Assembly: GCA_946411515.1 (NCBI GenBank)
Contig: CAMKEH010000007.1
Location: 1-58,091, forward strand
DNA: 58,091 nt
Reading direction: 5' to 3'
From: an uncultured Clostridium sp.
Lineage (GTDB): Bacteria > Bacillota > Clostridia > TANB77 > CAG-508
The position numbers and the translations under genes were made by a program. A model generated the notes under the pieces. It searched no databases. It was not told the DNA's origin and was given only the letters and a program-made list of their open reading frames with translations. Numbering within the stretch: position 1 is the stretch's first letter; every line of letters begins with the position of its first letter. Below are positions 1 through 7,989 of this stretch, piece after piece.

Positions 1-356
1 TAACAAATTATGAAATTGCAAATGGAAATAATTTAAAATTAGGGCAAGGAAGTGTAACAATAAAATACACAGAAAACGGCGTTGAAAAGACAGTAGAACA
101 AGAAGTAGAAGTAACTAACAAATTACTAACTGGTATAGAAATAATAAAAGTACCAGAAAAAATAAGTTATATAGAGGGTCAAAACTTTGATCCTGCTGGA
201 ATGAAAGTAAGAGTAAGTTACAATAATGGAGAAACAAAAGAAGTAACAAATTATGAAATTGCAAATGGAAATAATTTAGAATTAGGACAAGAAAGTGTAA
301 CAATAAAATACACAGAAAACGGCGTTGAAAAAACGATTGAACAAGAAATAACAGTG
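1..356 (+). repeat. Tandem repeat encoding bacterial Ig-like domains, period 243 bp
   Basis: Bases 1-113 and 244-356 are nearly identical (a handful of substitutions), giving a period of 243 bp or 81 codons. Each unit encodes an Ig-like segment with the landmarks VTNYEIANGNNL and VTIKYTENGVEKT. The first copy is cut by the window edge, so more copies may lie upstream. Near identity at DNA level points to recent duplication or gene conversion. Confidence 0.85.
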
Positions 357-791
357 AAAGAAAGACTAAATCCAGAAGTAGAAAATTATATAATAGTAAA
401 AGAAAATGGAATAAATTATATAGAAAATATAACAGAGGAAACAACAATTGAAGAATTAAAAAACAACATAAATACTAATGGAGTAATAGAGATATATAAA
501 GATAATAATAAAATTACAGATGAAAATACGGTAATAGGAACAGGAATGGAAATAAAAGCAAAATTAAATGAACAGGAAGAAACATATATAGCAATAGTTA
601 GAGGAGATATAACTGGAGACGGAAAGATAAAAATGCCAGATTTATTAAAATTAGCAAGATATAAAGCAGGGGTAGATAAGAATTTAAAAGGAGTATATTT
701 AAGAGCAGGAGATATAGTAAAAGATGGACAAATAAAAATGTCAGATATACTAAAATTAGCAAGAATATTAGCAAAAATAGAAAATAATTAA
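3..791 (+). CDS. Surface protein with Ig-like repeats and C-terminal dockerin (5' end missing)
   Basis: The frame is open from base 3, so the start lies outside the window. The visible part has one incomplete and one full 81-residue Ig-like repeat (Big_3-like; assigned by pattern), then a linker of about 85 residues. The last 65 residues look like a type I dockerin: two similar calcium-loop and helix halves, starting GDITGDGKIKMPDLLKL and AGDIVKDGQIKMSDILKL. Dockerins bind cohesins on cell-surface scaffolds, and a cohesin-like wall protein is encoded at 31454-32185. The dockerin call is strong. The enzyme or adhesin function of the missing N-terminal part cannot be told. Confidence 0.8.
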   Translation, partial: TNYEIANGNNLKLGQGSVTIKYTENGVEKTVEQEVEVTNKLLTGIEIIKVPEKISYIEGQNFDPAGMKVRVSYNNGETKEVTNYEIANGNNLELGQESVTIKYTENGVEKTIEQEITVKERLNPEVENYIIVKENGINYIENITEETTIEELKNNINTNGVIEIYKDNNKITDENTVIGTGMEIKAKLNEQEETYIAIVRGDITGDGKIKMPDLLKLARYKAGVDKNLKGVYLRAGDIVKDGQIKMSDILKLARILAKIENN

Positions 792-889
792 TTAGCGTGA
801 TATCTTGAAAAACTGCCCCAAATATAGTAAAATAAGTATTGTTAAAAAATATTATTTGTTTTATTATATGTGAAAGGCAGAAATGGTAA

Positions 890-1882
890 ATGGAAGAAAA
901 AGTATTAGATACAATAATTAAATATGGATTAATAGAAAATAACGATAAACTAGTATTAGGGGTTTCCGGAGGACCTGATTCTATATCTATGCTAAATATA
1001 TTGAATGAAATAAGAAAAGAAAATAAAATTAACTTAAACTTTGAAATTGTGGTTGCTCATATAAATCATATGATTAGGAAAGAAGCAAAAGAAGATGAAG
1101 AATTTGTAAGAAAATTTTGCATGGAAAAAAATATCAAATTTTATTCTAAAAGTATAGATGTAAAAAAACTTGCAAATACTAATAAAATAGGAACAGAAGA
1201 AGCAGGAAGAAATGTAAGATATGAATTTTTTAATGAGGTACTAGAAAATACGGGAGCGAGTAAAATTGCAATTGCACATAATAAAAACGATAATGCAGAA
1301 ACAGTTATAATGAATATTATGCGTGGAAGCGGAATTTCAGGCTTAAAGGGGATAGAAGCAAAAAGAGGTATATATATTAGGCCGTTAATTGAATGCGAAA
1401 GAGAAGAAATAGAAAAATATTGTGAAGAGAAAAATTTAAATCCTAGAATAGATAAAACTAATTTTGAAAATGAATATACTAGGAATAAAATACGAAATAT
1501 AATAATTCCGTATGTGAAAAAGGAATTTAATCCTAATATTATAAATACTTTAGAAAGATTATCTAATTTAGTAAAAGAAGAAGAACAATATATAGAAAAA
1601 CAAGTTGTAGATAATTATAAAAAAATATTAATTAAAGAAAGTATAGAAGAAATAATTTTAGATTTAAAATTATTTAATGCGGAAGAAAAAGTAATAAAAT
1701 CAAGAGTTGTGTTATATACTATAACGAGACTATTTGGAACTTCAAGTGGAATTGGAAAGATACATATAGAAGATATTATAAAGTTATGTAGTAATAATAT
1801 TGGTAATAAATATTTAATGCCAAATAAAAAAATTAAAGTTTTAATAAAAACAAATAAAATTCATTTTCAAAAGCAAATATAA
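890..1882 (+). CDS. tilS: tRNA(Ile)-lysidine synthase
   Basis: TilS modifies C34 of tRNA-Ile(CAU) to lysidine using ATP and lysine, so that the tRNA reads AUA, a very common codon in this AT-rich genome. The PP-loop motif SGGPDS is at residues 26-31, followed by the conserved HINHM and HNKNDNAETV segments. At 330 residues it is shorter than the 450-470 usual in Bacillota. It ends after the middle substrate-binding domain and lacks the usual C-terminal domain, although short TilS forms exist elsewhere. It sits upstream of ftsH as in many Firmicutes, but the hpt gene often found between them is absent. Confidence 0.93.
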   Translation: MEEKVLDTIIKYGLIENNDKLVLGVSGGPDSISMLNILNEIRKENKINLNFEIVVAHINHMIRKEAKEDEEFVRKFCMEKNIKFYSKSIDVKKLANTNKIGTEEAGRNVRYEFFNEVLENTGASKIAIAHNKNDNAETVIMNIMRGSGISGLKGIEAKRGIYIRPLIECEREEIEKYCEEKNLNPRIDKTNFENEYTRNKIRNIIIPYVKKEFNPNIINTLERLSNLVKEEEQYIEKQVVDNYKKILIKESIEEIILDLKLFNAEEKVIKSRVVLYTITRLFGTSSGIGKIHIEDIIKLCSNNIGNKYLMPNKKIKVLIKTNKIHFQKQI

Positions 1883-1942
1883 GTAGCCGTAATAATTGCA
1901 TAAACACTACTATTTTGTAATAAAAAAGACATATAAAAAATG

Positions 1943-1971
1943 TTTACAAACTAAATTTTATATGTTATAAA
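1943..1971 (+). promoter_or_regulatory. Sigma-A-type promoter of ftsH
   Basis: TTTACA at 1943-1948 and TATAAA at 1966-1971 are separated by 17 bp, about 45 bp upstream of the ftsH start. Confidence 0.6.
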
Positions 1972-2017
1972 ATCAATATAAAATTCAAAAGAAAAACAAA
2001 CATAAGGAGGAATTATT

Positions 2018-3829
2018 TTGAAAAACGGAATAAAAACATTAGCTATGTGGCTAATAATAGGTGTTATATTTATTGTAGTTTTATCATCTATTATTGAAAA
2101 TAGTGATTCAAAATTGAAATATTCAGAATTGGTAACAAATATTAATAATGGTAATGTAGAATCAATTCAAGTAGAGGCAGATGGAAATACAGCAACTGTC
2201 CAATTAAAAGATACAAAAGTAAAAAAAGAAGTTAATATTCCAGATATACAAAAGTTTATGGATTTTACTGAAGATTTCTTAAAAGAAGGAGCTTTTACTT
2301 TAGAAGAAAAATCTCAATCAATATTTGTAACAATACTTAGCCTACTTACACCATTTGGATTGTTAATAATATTCTTCATTTTCTGGTTCTTTATGATGGG
2401 CGGAGCAGGTAATGGAAATCCAGGAAATAAGACTATGACATTTGGAAAGAGTAAAGCCAGAATGATGACACCAGCAGATAAGAATAAAATATCTTTTGAA
2501 GATGTTGCAGGTGTAGATGAAGAAAAAGAAGAATTAGAAGAAATAGTGCAGTTCTTGAAGAATCCAAAGAAATTTACAGATATGGGAGCAAGAATTCCTA
2601 AAGGAGTATTACTTGTTGGGCAACCAGGAACAGGTAAAACACTTTTAGCAAAAGCAGTAGCAGGAGAAGCTGGAGTGCCATTCTTTATTATAAGTGGTTC
2701 AGATTTCGTAGAAATGTTTGTTGGTGTAGGAGCTTCAAGAGTAAGAGATTTATTTGAACAAGCTAAGAAAAATTCACCATGTATAGTATTTATTGATGAA
2801 ATAGATGCAGTAGGACGTCAAAGAGGAGCAGGACTTGGTGGAGGACATGATGAGAGAGAACAAACACTAAATCAATTATTAGTTGAAATGGATGGGTTTG
2901 CTCCAAATGAAGGAGTAATTGTTTTAGCTGCAACAAATAGACCAGATGTATTGGATAAAGCGCTTTTAAGAGCGGGTAGATTTGATAGGCAAATTGTTGT
3001 AGGACTTCCAGATGTAAAAGCAAGAGAACAAATATTAGAAGTACATGCTAGAAAGAAAAAACTATCAGATGATATAGATTTAAAAGTTATTGCTAAAAAC
3101 ACTTCAGGATTTGCAGGCGCAGACTTGGAAAATATATTAAATGAGGCAGCACTTTTAGCTGCAAGAAGAAATCTAAACGAAATTGGTATGAAAGAAATCG
3201 AAGATGCTATGGTAAAAGTTACTATGGGACCTGAAAAGAAAACTAAAGTAAGAAGTGAAAAAGAAAACAGATTAGTTTCATATCATGAAGCTGGTCATGC
3301 AGTAGTAAGTCATTATTTACCAACACAAGATCCAGTACATGAAATTTCAATAGTACCAAGAGGAATGGCTGGTGGCTATACAATGTATAGACCAACAGAA
3401 GATAAAAACTTTGTATCAAAAACAGAAATGGAAGAAAATATAATATCATTACTTGGAGGAAGAATGGCAGAAGAATTAATAATAGGAGATATTTCAACAG
3501 GAGCAAGTAATGATATAGAAAGAGCAACAGCAATTGCAAGAAGTATGGTTACTAAATATGGTATGAGTGAAAAATTAGGAACAATAACGTTAGGTCAAGA
3601 CCAAGGTGAAGTGTTCTTGGGAAGAGATTTAGCTCATTCAAAAACATATTCAGAAGAAACTGCAGCTATGATAGATGCAGAAATAAAGAGAATAATAGAT
3701 ATTGGATATAAGAATGCAAGACAAATTTTAACTGATCATATTGATAAACTACATGCTGTTGCAGGAGTATTGTTAGAAAAAGAAAAAATATCATCAGATG
3801 AATTTGAAGCAATATTTAATGAAGAGTAA
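2018..3829 (+). CDS. ftsH: ATP-dependent zinc metalloprotease FtsH
   Basis: Membrane-anchored AAA+ protease that degrades misassembled membrane proteins and regulators. Two transmembrane segments (about residues 8-26 and 103-127) flank a small extracytoplasmic domain. An AAA domain follows with Walker A GQPGTGKT (201-208), Walker B FIDEIDA and the SRH region. The zinc site HEAGH is at 423-427. It is 603 residues, normal but with a short C-terminal tail. The start is TTG at 2018, chosen because AAGGAGG lies 7 bp upstream and the signal-anchor begins there. Confidence 0.97.
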   Translation: MKNGIKTLAMWLIIGVIFIVVLSSIIENSDSKLKYSELVTNINNGNVESIQVEADGNTATVQLKDTKVKKEVNIPDIQKFMDFTEDFLKEGAFTLEEKSQSIFVTILSLLTPFGLLIIFFIFWFFMMGGAGNGNPGNKTMTFGKSKARMMTPADKNKISFEDVAGVDEEKEELEEIVQFLKNPKKFTDMGARIPKGVLLVGQPGTGKTLLAKAVAGEAGVPFFIISGSDFVEMFVGVGASRVRDLFEQAKKNSPCIVFIDEIDAVGRQRGAGLGGGHDEREQTLNQLLVEMDGFAPNEGVIVLAATNRPDVLDKALLRAGRFDRQIVVGLPDVKAREQILEVHARKKKLSDDIDLKVIAKNTSGFAGADLENILNEAALLAARRNLNEIGMKEIEDAMVKVTMGPEKKTKVRSEKENRLVSYHEAGHAVVSHYLPTQDPVHEISIVPRGMAGGYTMYRPTEDKNFVSKTEMEENIISLLGGRMAEELIIGDISTGASNDIERATAIARSMVTKYGMSEKLGTITLGQDQGEVFLGRDLAHSKTYSEETAAMIDAEIKRIIDIGYKNARQILTDHIDKLHAVAGVLLEKEKISSDEFEAIFNEE

Positions 3830-3839
3830 ATGAATAAAA

Positions 3840-3882
3840 TAAAAGAAAAATAGTAATTTAATATTGCTATTTTCTTTTTTTT
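3840..3882 (+). terminator. Intrinsic terminator after ftsH
   Basis: The inverted repeat AAAAGAAAAATAG / CTATTTTCTTTT is followed by a run of T. Confidence 0.75.
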
Positions 3883-3934
3883 AGTATAAAATATCTTTAA
3901 ATAAACTATAAAAAAAGTAAATGAGGTATAGCAA

Positions 3935-4471
3935 ATGAAAAAATATTATGAAATTTTAGAAGTAAATCCAAAAGCTTCTGTAGAAATAATAGAAAAAGCA
4001 TATAAAGTGTTAGCTAGAAAATATCATCCGGATTTGTATGAAGGTGAAAAGAAGATATATGCAGAACAAAAAATGAGAGATATAAATGAGGCATATAAGA
4101 TATTGTCTGATGATTTTTTAAGGGAGCAATATGATTCTGAACTTGAAAAAGAACAAGAATATGATAATATATATATAAATACAGATAAAAATAATTCAAC
4201 AAAAGAATCAACAACAAAAAAGAAAATGCAAGAGAAAAAAGAACAGGCAAAGACTCAAAAAAGTGAGATAGGAACATATAGAGGATTGATTGGAATAACT
4301 AAAGAATTGTATAAAAATAGACCTAAATTTAAAAATATAAAAGACTTACAAAGAGAAGATTATATTGCAGCAGGACTTACTGCAATAATTATGATAGTTA
4401 TATTAATAGTGCTATGGTTTATACCATTTACAAATTCATTTATAAAAGATATGCTACCATTTCTTAAGTAA
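3935..4471 (+). CDS. Membrane-anchored J-domain protein
   Basis: The N-terminal 65 residues are a J domain with the HPD motif at 31-33, the element that stimulates DnaK ATPase. A charged, Lys/Glu-rich linker follows (about 70-120), then one C-terminal transmembrane helix (about 148-168). There is no G/F region, zinc finger or C-terminal substrate domain, so this is not canonical DnaJ. It is probably a J-protein recruiting DnaK to the inner membrane face. It lies just after ftsH, which suggests a link to membrane proteostasis; that link is inference. Confidence 0.85.
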   Translation: MKKYYEILEVNPKASVEIIEKAYKVLARKYHPDLYEGEKKIYAEQKMRDINEAYKILSDDFLREQYDSELEKEQEYDNIYINTDKNNSTKESTTKKKMQEKKEQAKTQKSEIGTYRGLIGITKELYKNRPKFKNIKDLQREDYIAAGLTAIIMIVILIVLWFIPFTNSFIKDMLPFLK

Positions 4472-4553
4472 AAAGCTGAAAATTAATTCTATATTTAACG
4501 ATATATACATGTAGTCAAATTTGAATAAAGCAATATTATTTAGGCTTTAACTA

Positions 4554-4583
4554 TTGACAAGTTAAGTGTATTTAATGTATAAT
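4554..4583 (+). promoter_or_regulatory. Promoter of rpsU
   Basis: TTGACA at 4554-4559 and TATAAT at 4578-4583 have an 18-bp spacer. The roughly 60-nt leader ends in a strong AAGGAGGGG ribosome binding site. Confidence 0.75.
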
Positions 4584-4646
4584 AAGTATCGTTATAAGGG
4601 TTATCCCACATACAGTTTCGTATGGACCGGAAGGAGGGGAATATAA

Positions 4647-4820
4647 ATGTCAGAAATAAAAGTTAATAATGGTAATATAGAAGATGCTCTAAAAAGATTT
4701 AAGAGGCAATGTGCAAGAAATGGAGTTTTACAAGAAGTTCGTAAAAGAGAGCATTATGAAAAACCTAGTGTAAGGAGAAAGAAAAAATCAGAGGCAGCAA
4801 GAAAAAGAAAATTTAATTAG
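4647..4820 (+). CDS. rpsU: 30S ribosomal protein S21
   Basis: A 57-residue, highly basic protein of the small subunit head/platform region. It carries the S21 signature region ([20 protein letters not shown]) and an Arg/Lys-rich tail ending in RKRKFN. Start ATG at 4647 follows AAGGAGGGG. It is monocistronic here, between its own promoter and a terminator. Confidence 0.95.
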   Translation: MSEIKVNNGNIEDALKRFKRQCARNGVLQEVRKREHYEKPSVRRKKKSEAARKRKFN

Positions 4821-4830
4821 AAAATTGGGG

Positions 4831-4879
4831 ATTGGAAGTATATAGAGTGATTAAGACACTTTTGACTTCCAATTTTTTA
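4831..4879 (+). terminator. Terminator after rpsU
   Basis: ATTGGAAGT / ACTTCCAAT stem followed by a T run. Confidence 0.7.
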
Positions 4880-4958
4880 TTAAAATTCGAGTTTTTAATT
4901 TCAAAATATTAATAAAATAAATCAAAAAGTTAATAATATCTAATAAGGAGGAAAAGTA

Positions 4959-6227
4959 ATGAAATATAAGGTAATGGATTTAAAAGAAGGAATCAAACTT
5001 CATACAATAAAAACAGATAAATTTAAAACAAATTTAGTAGCAGTTTTTTTAACAACTAAATTAAATAGAGAAAATGTTACAAGAAATGCGCTTATATCTA
5101 TGATGTTAAGAAGAGGAACTAGAAATATGCCTTCACAAGAAGAAATAAGCAAAAAAATGGAAGAGATGTATGGAGCAAGTTTTGATTGTGGATTAGACAA
5201 AACAGGAGATAATCAAGTATTAAAATTTTATATAGAATCAATTAATGACAATTTTTTGCCAAAACAAGGAGAAAATAATTTAGCAAAATCTATAGAGAAT
5301 ATAATAGAAATAGTTTTTAATCCATATATAGAAAATGAAAGTTTTAAAAAAGAATATATAGATCAAGAAAAGAAAAATTTGAAGCATAAAATCGAAGGTA
5401 AAATAGACAATAAAGCAAGATATGCAATGGACAGATGTATTGAAGAAATGTATAAAGATGAACCATTTGGTTTATTCAAATTTGGATATATAGAAGATTT
5501 AGAAAATATTAATGAAAATAATTTATATGATTATTATAAAGAATTAATAAACTCTTGTAAAATAGATATATTTGTATCTGGAAACATAAATGATGAAACA
5601 ATAGATATTATAAACAAAAATGAACTAATGAAAGGTATTTTACCAAGAAATCCAAATTATGTAGTTACTAGTCTTGTAAAGAAAAATAAAAAAGAAGAAG
5701 AAATAGTAACAGAATCAATGGATGTAACACAAGGAAAATTGTTATTAGGTTTAGATGTAAATATTGATAAGGAAAAGCTAAAATATGATGCATTAATTTA
5801 TAATAGCATTTTAGGGGGATCAGCTAATTCTAAGATGTTTCAAAATGTGAGAGAAAAAGCACATTTAGCATATGTAGCTAGTTCTAACTATTTAAGACAT
5901 AAAAATAATATATTTATAAATTGTGGTATAGAAATTTCAAATTATGAAAAAGCACTAGAATTAATTAGAAAACAAATTGATGATATGAAAAATGGTAATT
6001 TTACAGATAAAGATATAGAAGATGCAAAAATTGGAATCATAGCAACAGTAAAAACAATAAGTGATGAACAAGATACAGAAGTTAGTTATTATTTCGGACA
6101 AGAACTTTCAAAAAATAAAACATCTGTAGAAGAATATATATCAAAAATAGAAAGTGTAAGTAAAGAAGATATTATAGGGGTAGCAGATAAAATTTCTATA
6201 AATACAATTTACTTTTTAAAAGATTAA
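4959..6227 (+). CDS. ymfF: M16-family peptidase-like protein, YmfF type (EF-P modification associated)
   Basis: A 422-residue M16 (pitrilysin/insulinase) fold protein with no HXXEH zinc motif, so probably the non-catalytic partner. The C-terminal half has the typical YNSILGGSANSKMFQNVREKAHLAYVASS region. Such pairs (inactive YmfF, active YmfH) are next to each other in Bacillota, and database naming links them to the 5-aminopentanol modification of elongation factor EF-P. RBS AAGGAGG precedes ATG 4959. It is followed 35 bp later by its partner, so they are co-transcribed. Confidence 0.85.
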   Translation: MKYKVMDLKEGIKLHTIKTDKFKTNLVAVFLTTKLNRENVTRNALISMMLRRGTRNMPSQEEISKKMEEMYGASFDCGLDKTGDNQVLKFYIESINDNFLPKQGENNLAKSIENIIEIVFNPYIENESFKKEYIDQEKKNLKHKIEGKIDNKARYAMDRCIEEMYKDEPFGLFKFGYIEDLENINENNLYDYYKELINSCKIDIFVSGNINDETIDIINKNELMKGILPRNPNYVVTSLVKKNKKEEEIVTESMDVTQGKLLLGLDVNIDKEKLKYDALIYNSILGGSANSKMFQNVREKAHLAYVASSNYLRHKNNIFINCGIEISNYEKALELIRKQIDDMKNGNFTDKDIEDAKIGIIATVKTISDEQDTEVSYYFGQELSKNKTSVEEYISKIESVSKEDIIGVADKISINTIYFLKD

Positions 6228-6262
6228 AACAAATGAAAAATAAAGAAAGGAGAAAAATTTAA

Positions 6263-7534
6263 ATGCAAGTTATTGAAAATTTAAAAGTTAAAGAAAAATT
6301 ATATATAGAAAAATTAGAAAATGGTTTAACTGTTATGATAATTCCTAAAAGTGGAATTCAAAAGAAGTATATAATCTGGGGTACAAATTATGGATCTAAT
6401 GATAATAAATTTATTGTACCTGGAGAAAATGATATAACAGAAGTACCAAATGGTGTTGCACATTTTTTAGAACATAAACTATTTGAACAAAAAAATGGAA
6501 CAAATAGTTTAGATACATTAACAGCATTGGGTGTTGAAGCAAATGCATATACAACAAATGATCATACAGCTTATTTATTTGAGTGTACAGATAATTTTTA
6601 TGAAGCTTTAGATGAATTTATGGACTATGTTCAAAATCCATATTTTACAGATGAAAATGTAGAAAAAGAAAAAGGTATTATTGGTCAAGAAATAATGATG
6701 TATGATGATTATCCAGAATGGCAAGTGTATCTAAATGCAATGAAAGCAATGTATCATGAAAATCCAATAAAAATAGATATTACTGGGACAATAGAAACGA
6801 TTAGCCATATAGATAAAAATATTTTATATAAATGTTATAAAACTTTTTATAATCCATCTAATATGGTATTAGTTGTAGCAGGAGATTTTAAACAACAAGA
6901 TATATTAGAGGAAATAAAAAAAAGGTTGATAGAAAAAGAAAATCAAGGAGAAATTAAAAGAATTTATACAGAAGAACCTGAAACGATAGTGAAAGAAAAA
7001 ATTGAGCAAACATTCGAAGTAAGTAGACCTTTATATACTATTGGCATCAAAGATTCTCCAAAAGATCAAGAAGAAATAGTAAAAAAACATATATCGATAG
7101 AAATATTACTAAATCTTATTATCGGAAGAAGTTCAAAGTTATATAAAAAATTATATGATGAAGGAATAATTTCTGGACAACCAAGCCTAGATTATGAATT
7201 TGGAAAAACATATGCCCATATATTAATAACAGGTCAATCTACAAATCCAGAAAAGGTTTACAAGGAGTTTAAAGAACAAGTAAGAAAAATGAAAGAAGAA
7301 GGGATAAATAAAGAAGATTTTGAAAGAGTGAAGAAACTTATATATGGTGGATATGTAAAAGAGTATAATGATATTCAAGATATTTCTAGAATGTTTCTAG
7401 CAGATTATTTTAAAGGTATCAATTCATTCGATTATCTAGAAGAGATAGAAGGAATAAATTTAAATTATTTAGAGCAAGTATTAGAAAACGTTTTTGAAGA
7501 AGAAAGAATGGTATTGTCGGTAGTTAGAAATTAA
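6263..7534 (+). CDS. ymfH: M16-family zinc peptidase, YmfH type
   Basis: A 423-residue M16 peptidase with the inverted zinc motif HFLEH at 67-71 and a downstream Glu-rich segment (EKGIIGQEIMMYDDYPEW) that supplies the third ligand. It is the presumptive catalytic subunit paired with the upstream gene. The substrate is unknown. Known family context associates the pair with EF-P 5-aminopentanolylation in Bacillus. YnbB, another protein of that pathway, is encoded at 32298-33540. Confidence 0.88.
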   Translation: MQVIENLKVKEKLYIEKLENGLTVMIIPKSGIQKKYIIWGTNYGSNDNKFIVPGENDITEVPNGVAHFLEHKLFEQKNGTNSLDTLTALGVEANAYTTNDHTAYLFECTDNFYEALDEFMDYVQNPYFTDENVEKEKGIIGQEIMMYDDYPEWQVYLNAMKAMYHENPIKIDITGTIETISHIDKNILYKCYKTFYNPSNMVLVVAGDFKQQDILEEIKKRLIEKENQGEIKRIYTEEPETIVKEKIEQTFEVSRPLYTIGIKDSPKDQEEIVKKHISIEILLNLIIGRSSKLYKKLYDEGIISGQPSLDYEFGKTYAHILITGQSTNPEKVYKEFKEQVRKMKEEGINKEDFERVKKLIYGGYVKEYNDIQDISRMFLADYFKGINSFDYLEEIEGINLNYLEQVLENVFEEERMVLSVVRN

Positions 7535-7546
7535 ATAAAATAGGAT

Positions 7547-7589
7547 AAAAACGGTGTTTTTTAGAAATTAAAAATAATACCGTTTTTTT
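7547..7589 (+). terminator. Terminator after ymfH
   Basis: AAAAACGGT / ACCGTTTTT stem ending in seven T. Confidence 0.8.
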
Positions 7590-7600
7590 ATGTCTGTAAA

Positions 7601-7607
7601 TGTCGAA
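7601..7607 (+). promoter_or_regulatory. Candidate Spo0A box upstream of the Spo0E-like gene
   Basis: TGTCGAA is a perfect match to the core 0A box. It lies about 55 bp before TTGACT/TTGACA-like -35 elements (7657-7667) of the small Spo0E-like gene. A 7-mer can occur by chance; the support is the location. Confidence 0.4.
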
Positions 7608-7727
7608 AAAAAATAAAATATGTCATACGAAAGTTGCCAAAAACCATTGAAAATACTTGACTTGACAAAAATAATGTGATAATTTAGAAATATACCAAAG
7701 ATAACCTTATAAAAAGGAGAGAAAAGT

Positions 7728-7874
7728 ATGTTAAATGATGAAATTTGTAAATTAAGAGATAAATTAAATAAAAGCATAGAGCAAGGAGATGATTACAAAA
7801 TTACTTATCAATTAAGTATACAATTAGATGAATTAATTGCTAAGTATTATCAAAAACAAAAAGTGAAAAAATGA
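7728..7874 (+). CDS. Spo0E-like sporulation regulatory protein (aspartyl-phosphate phosphatase)
   Basis: A 48-residue helical protein with the Spo0E-family core LSIQLDELIAKYY, which corresponds to the SQELDxLI signature, and an N-terminal helix (EICKLRDKLNKSI). Spo0E proteins dephosphorylate Spo0A~P and restrain entry into sporulation; spo0A is at 35544-36362. ATG 7728 follows AAAGGAGAG. The gene lies alone between a terminator and the helicase gene. Confidence 0.8.
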   Translation: MLNDEICKLRDKLNKSIEQGDDYKITYQLSIQLDELIAKYYQKQKVKK

Positions 7875-7989
7875 AGGTATTTATAAAATGTGAAGTTCTC
7901 TAATTTTTGGGAGCTTTATTTTTATGTTTATATATCTTGATTTTTTTATATAAATATTATATAATATTATGCCAAGTGAGGAGGCTGAA

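Noticed and set aside
7969..7989. ATG 7969 as the SNF2 helicase start
   Set aside because: GAGGAGG lies just before ATG 7990, inside the longer frame, so the internal ATG is the better start.
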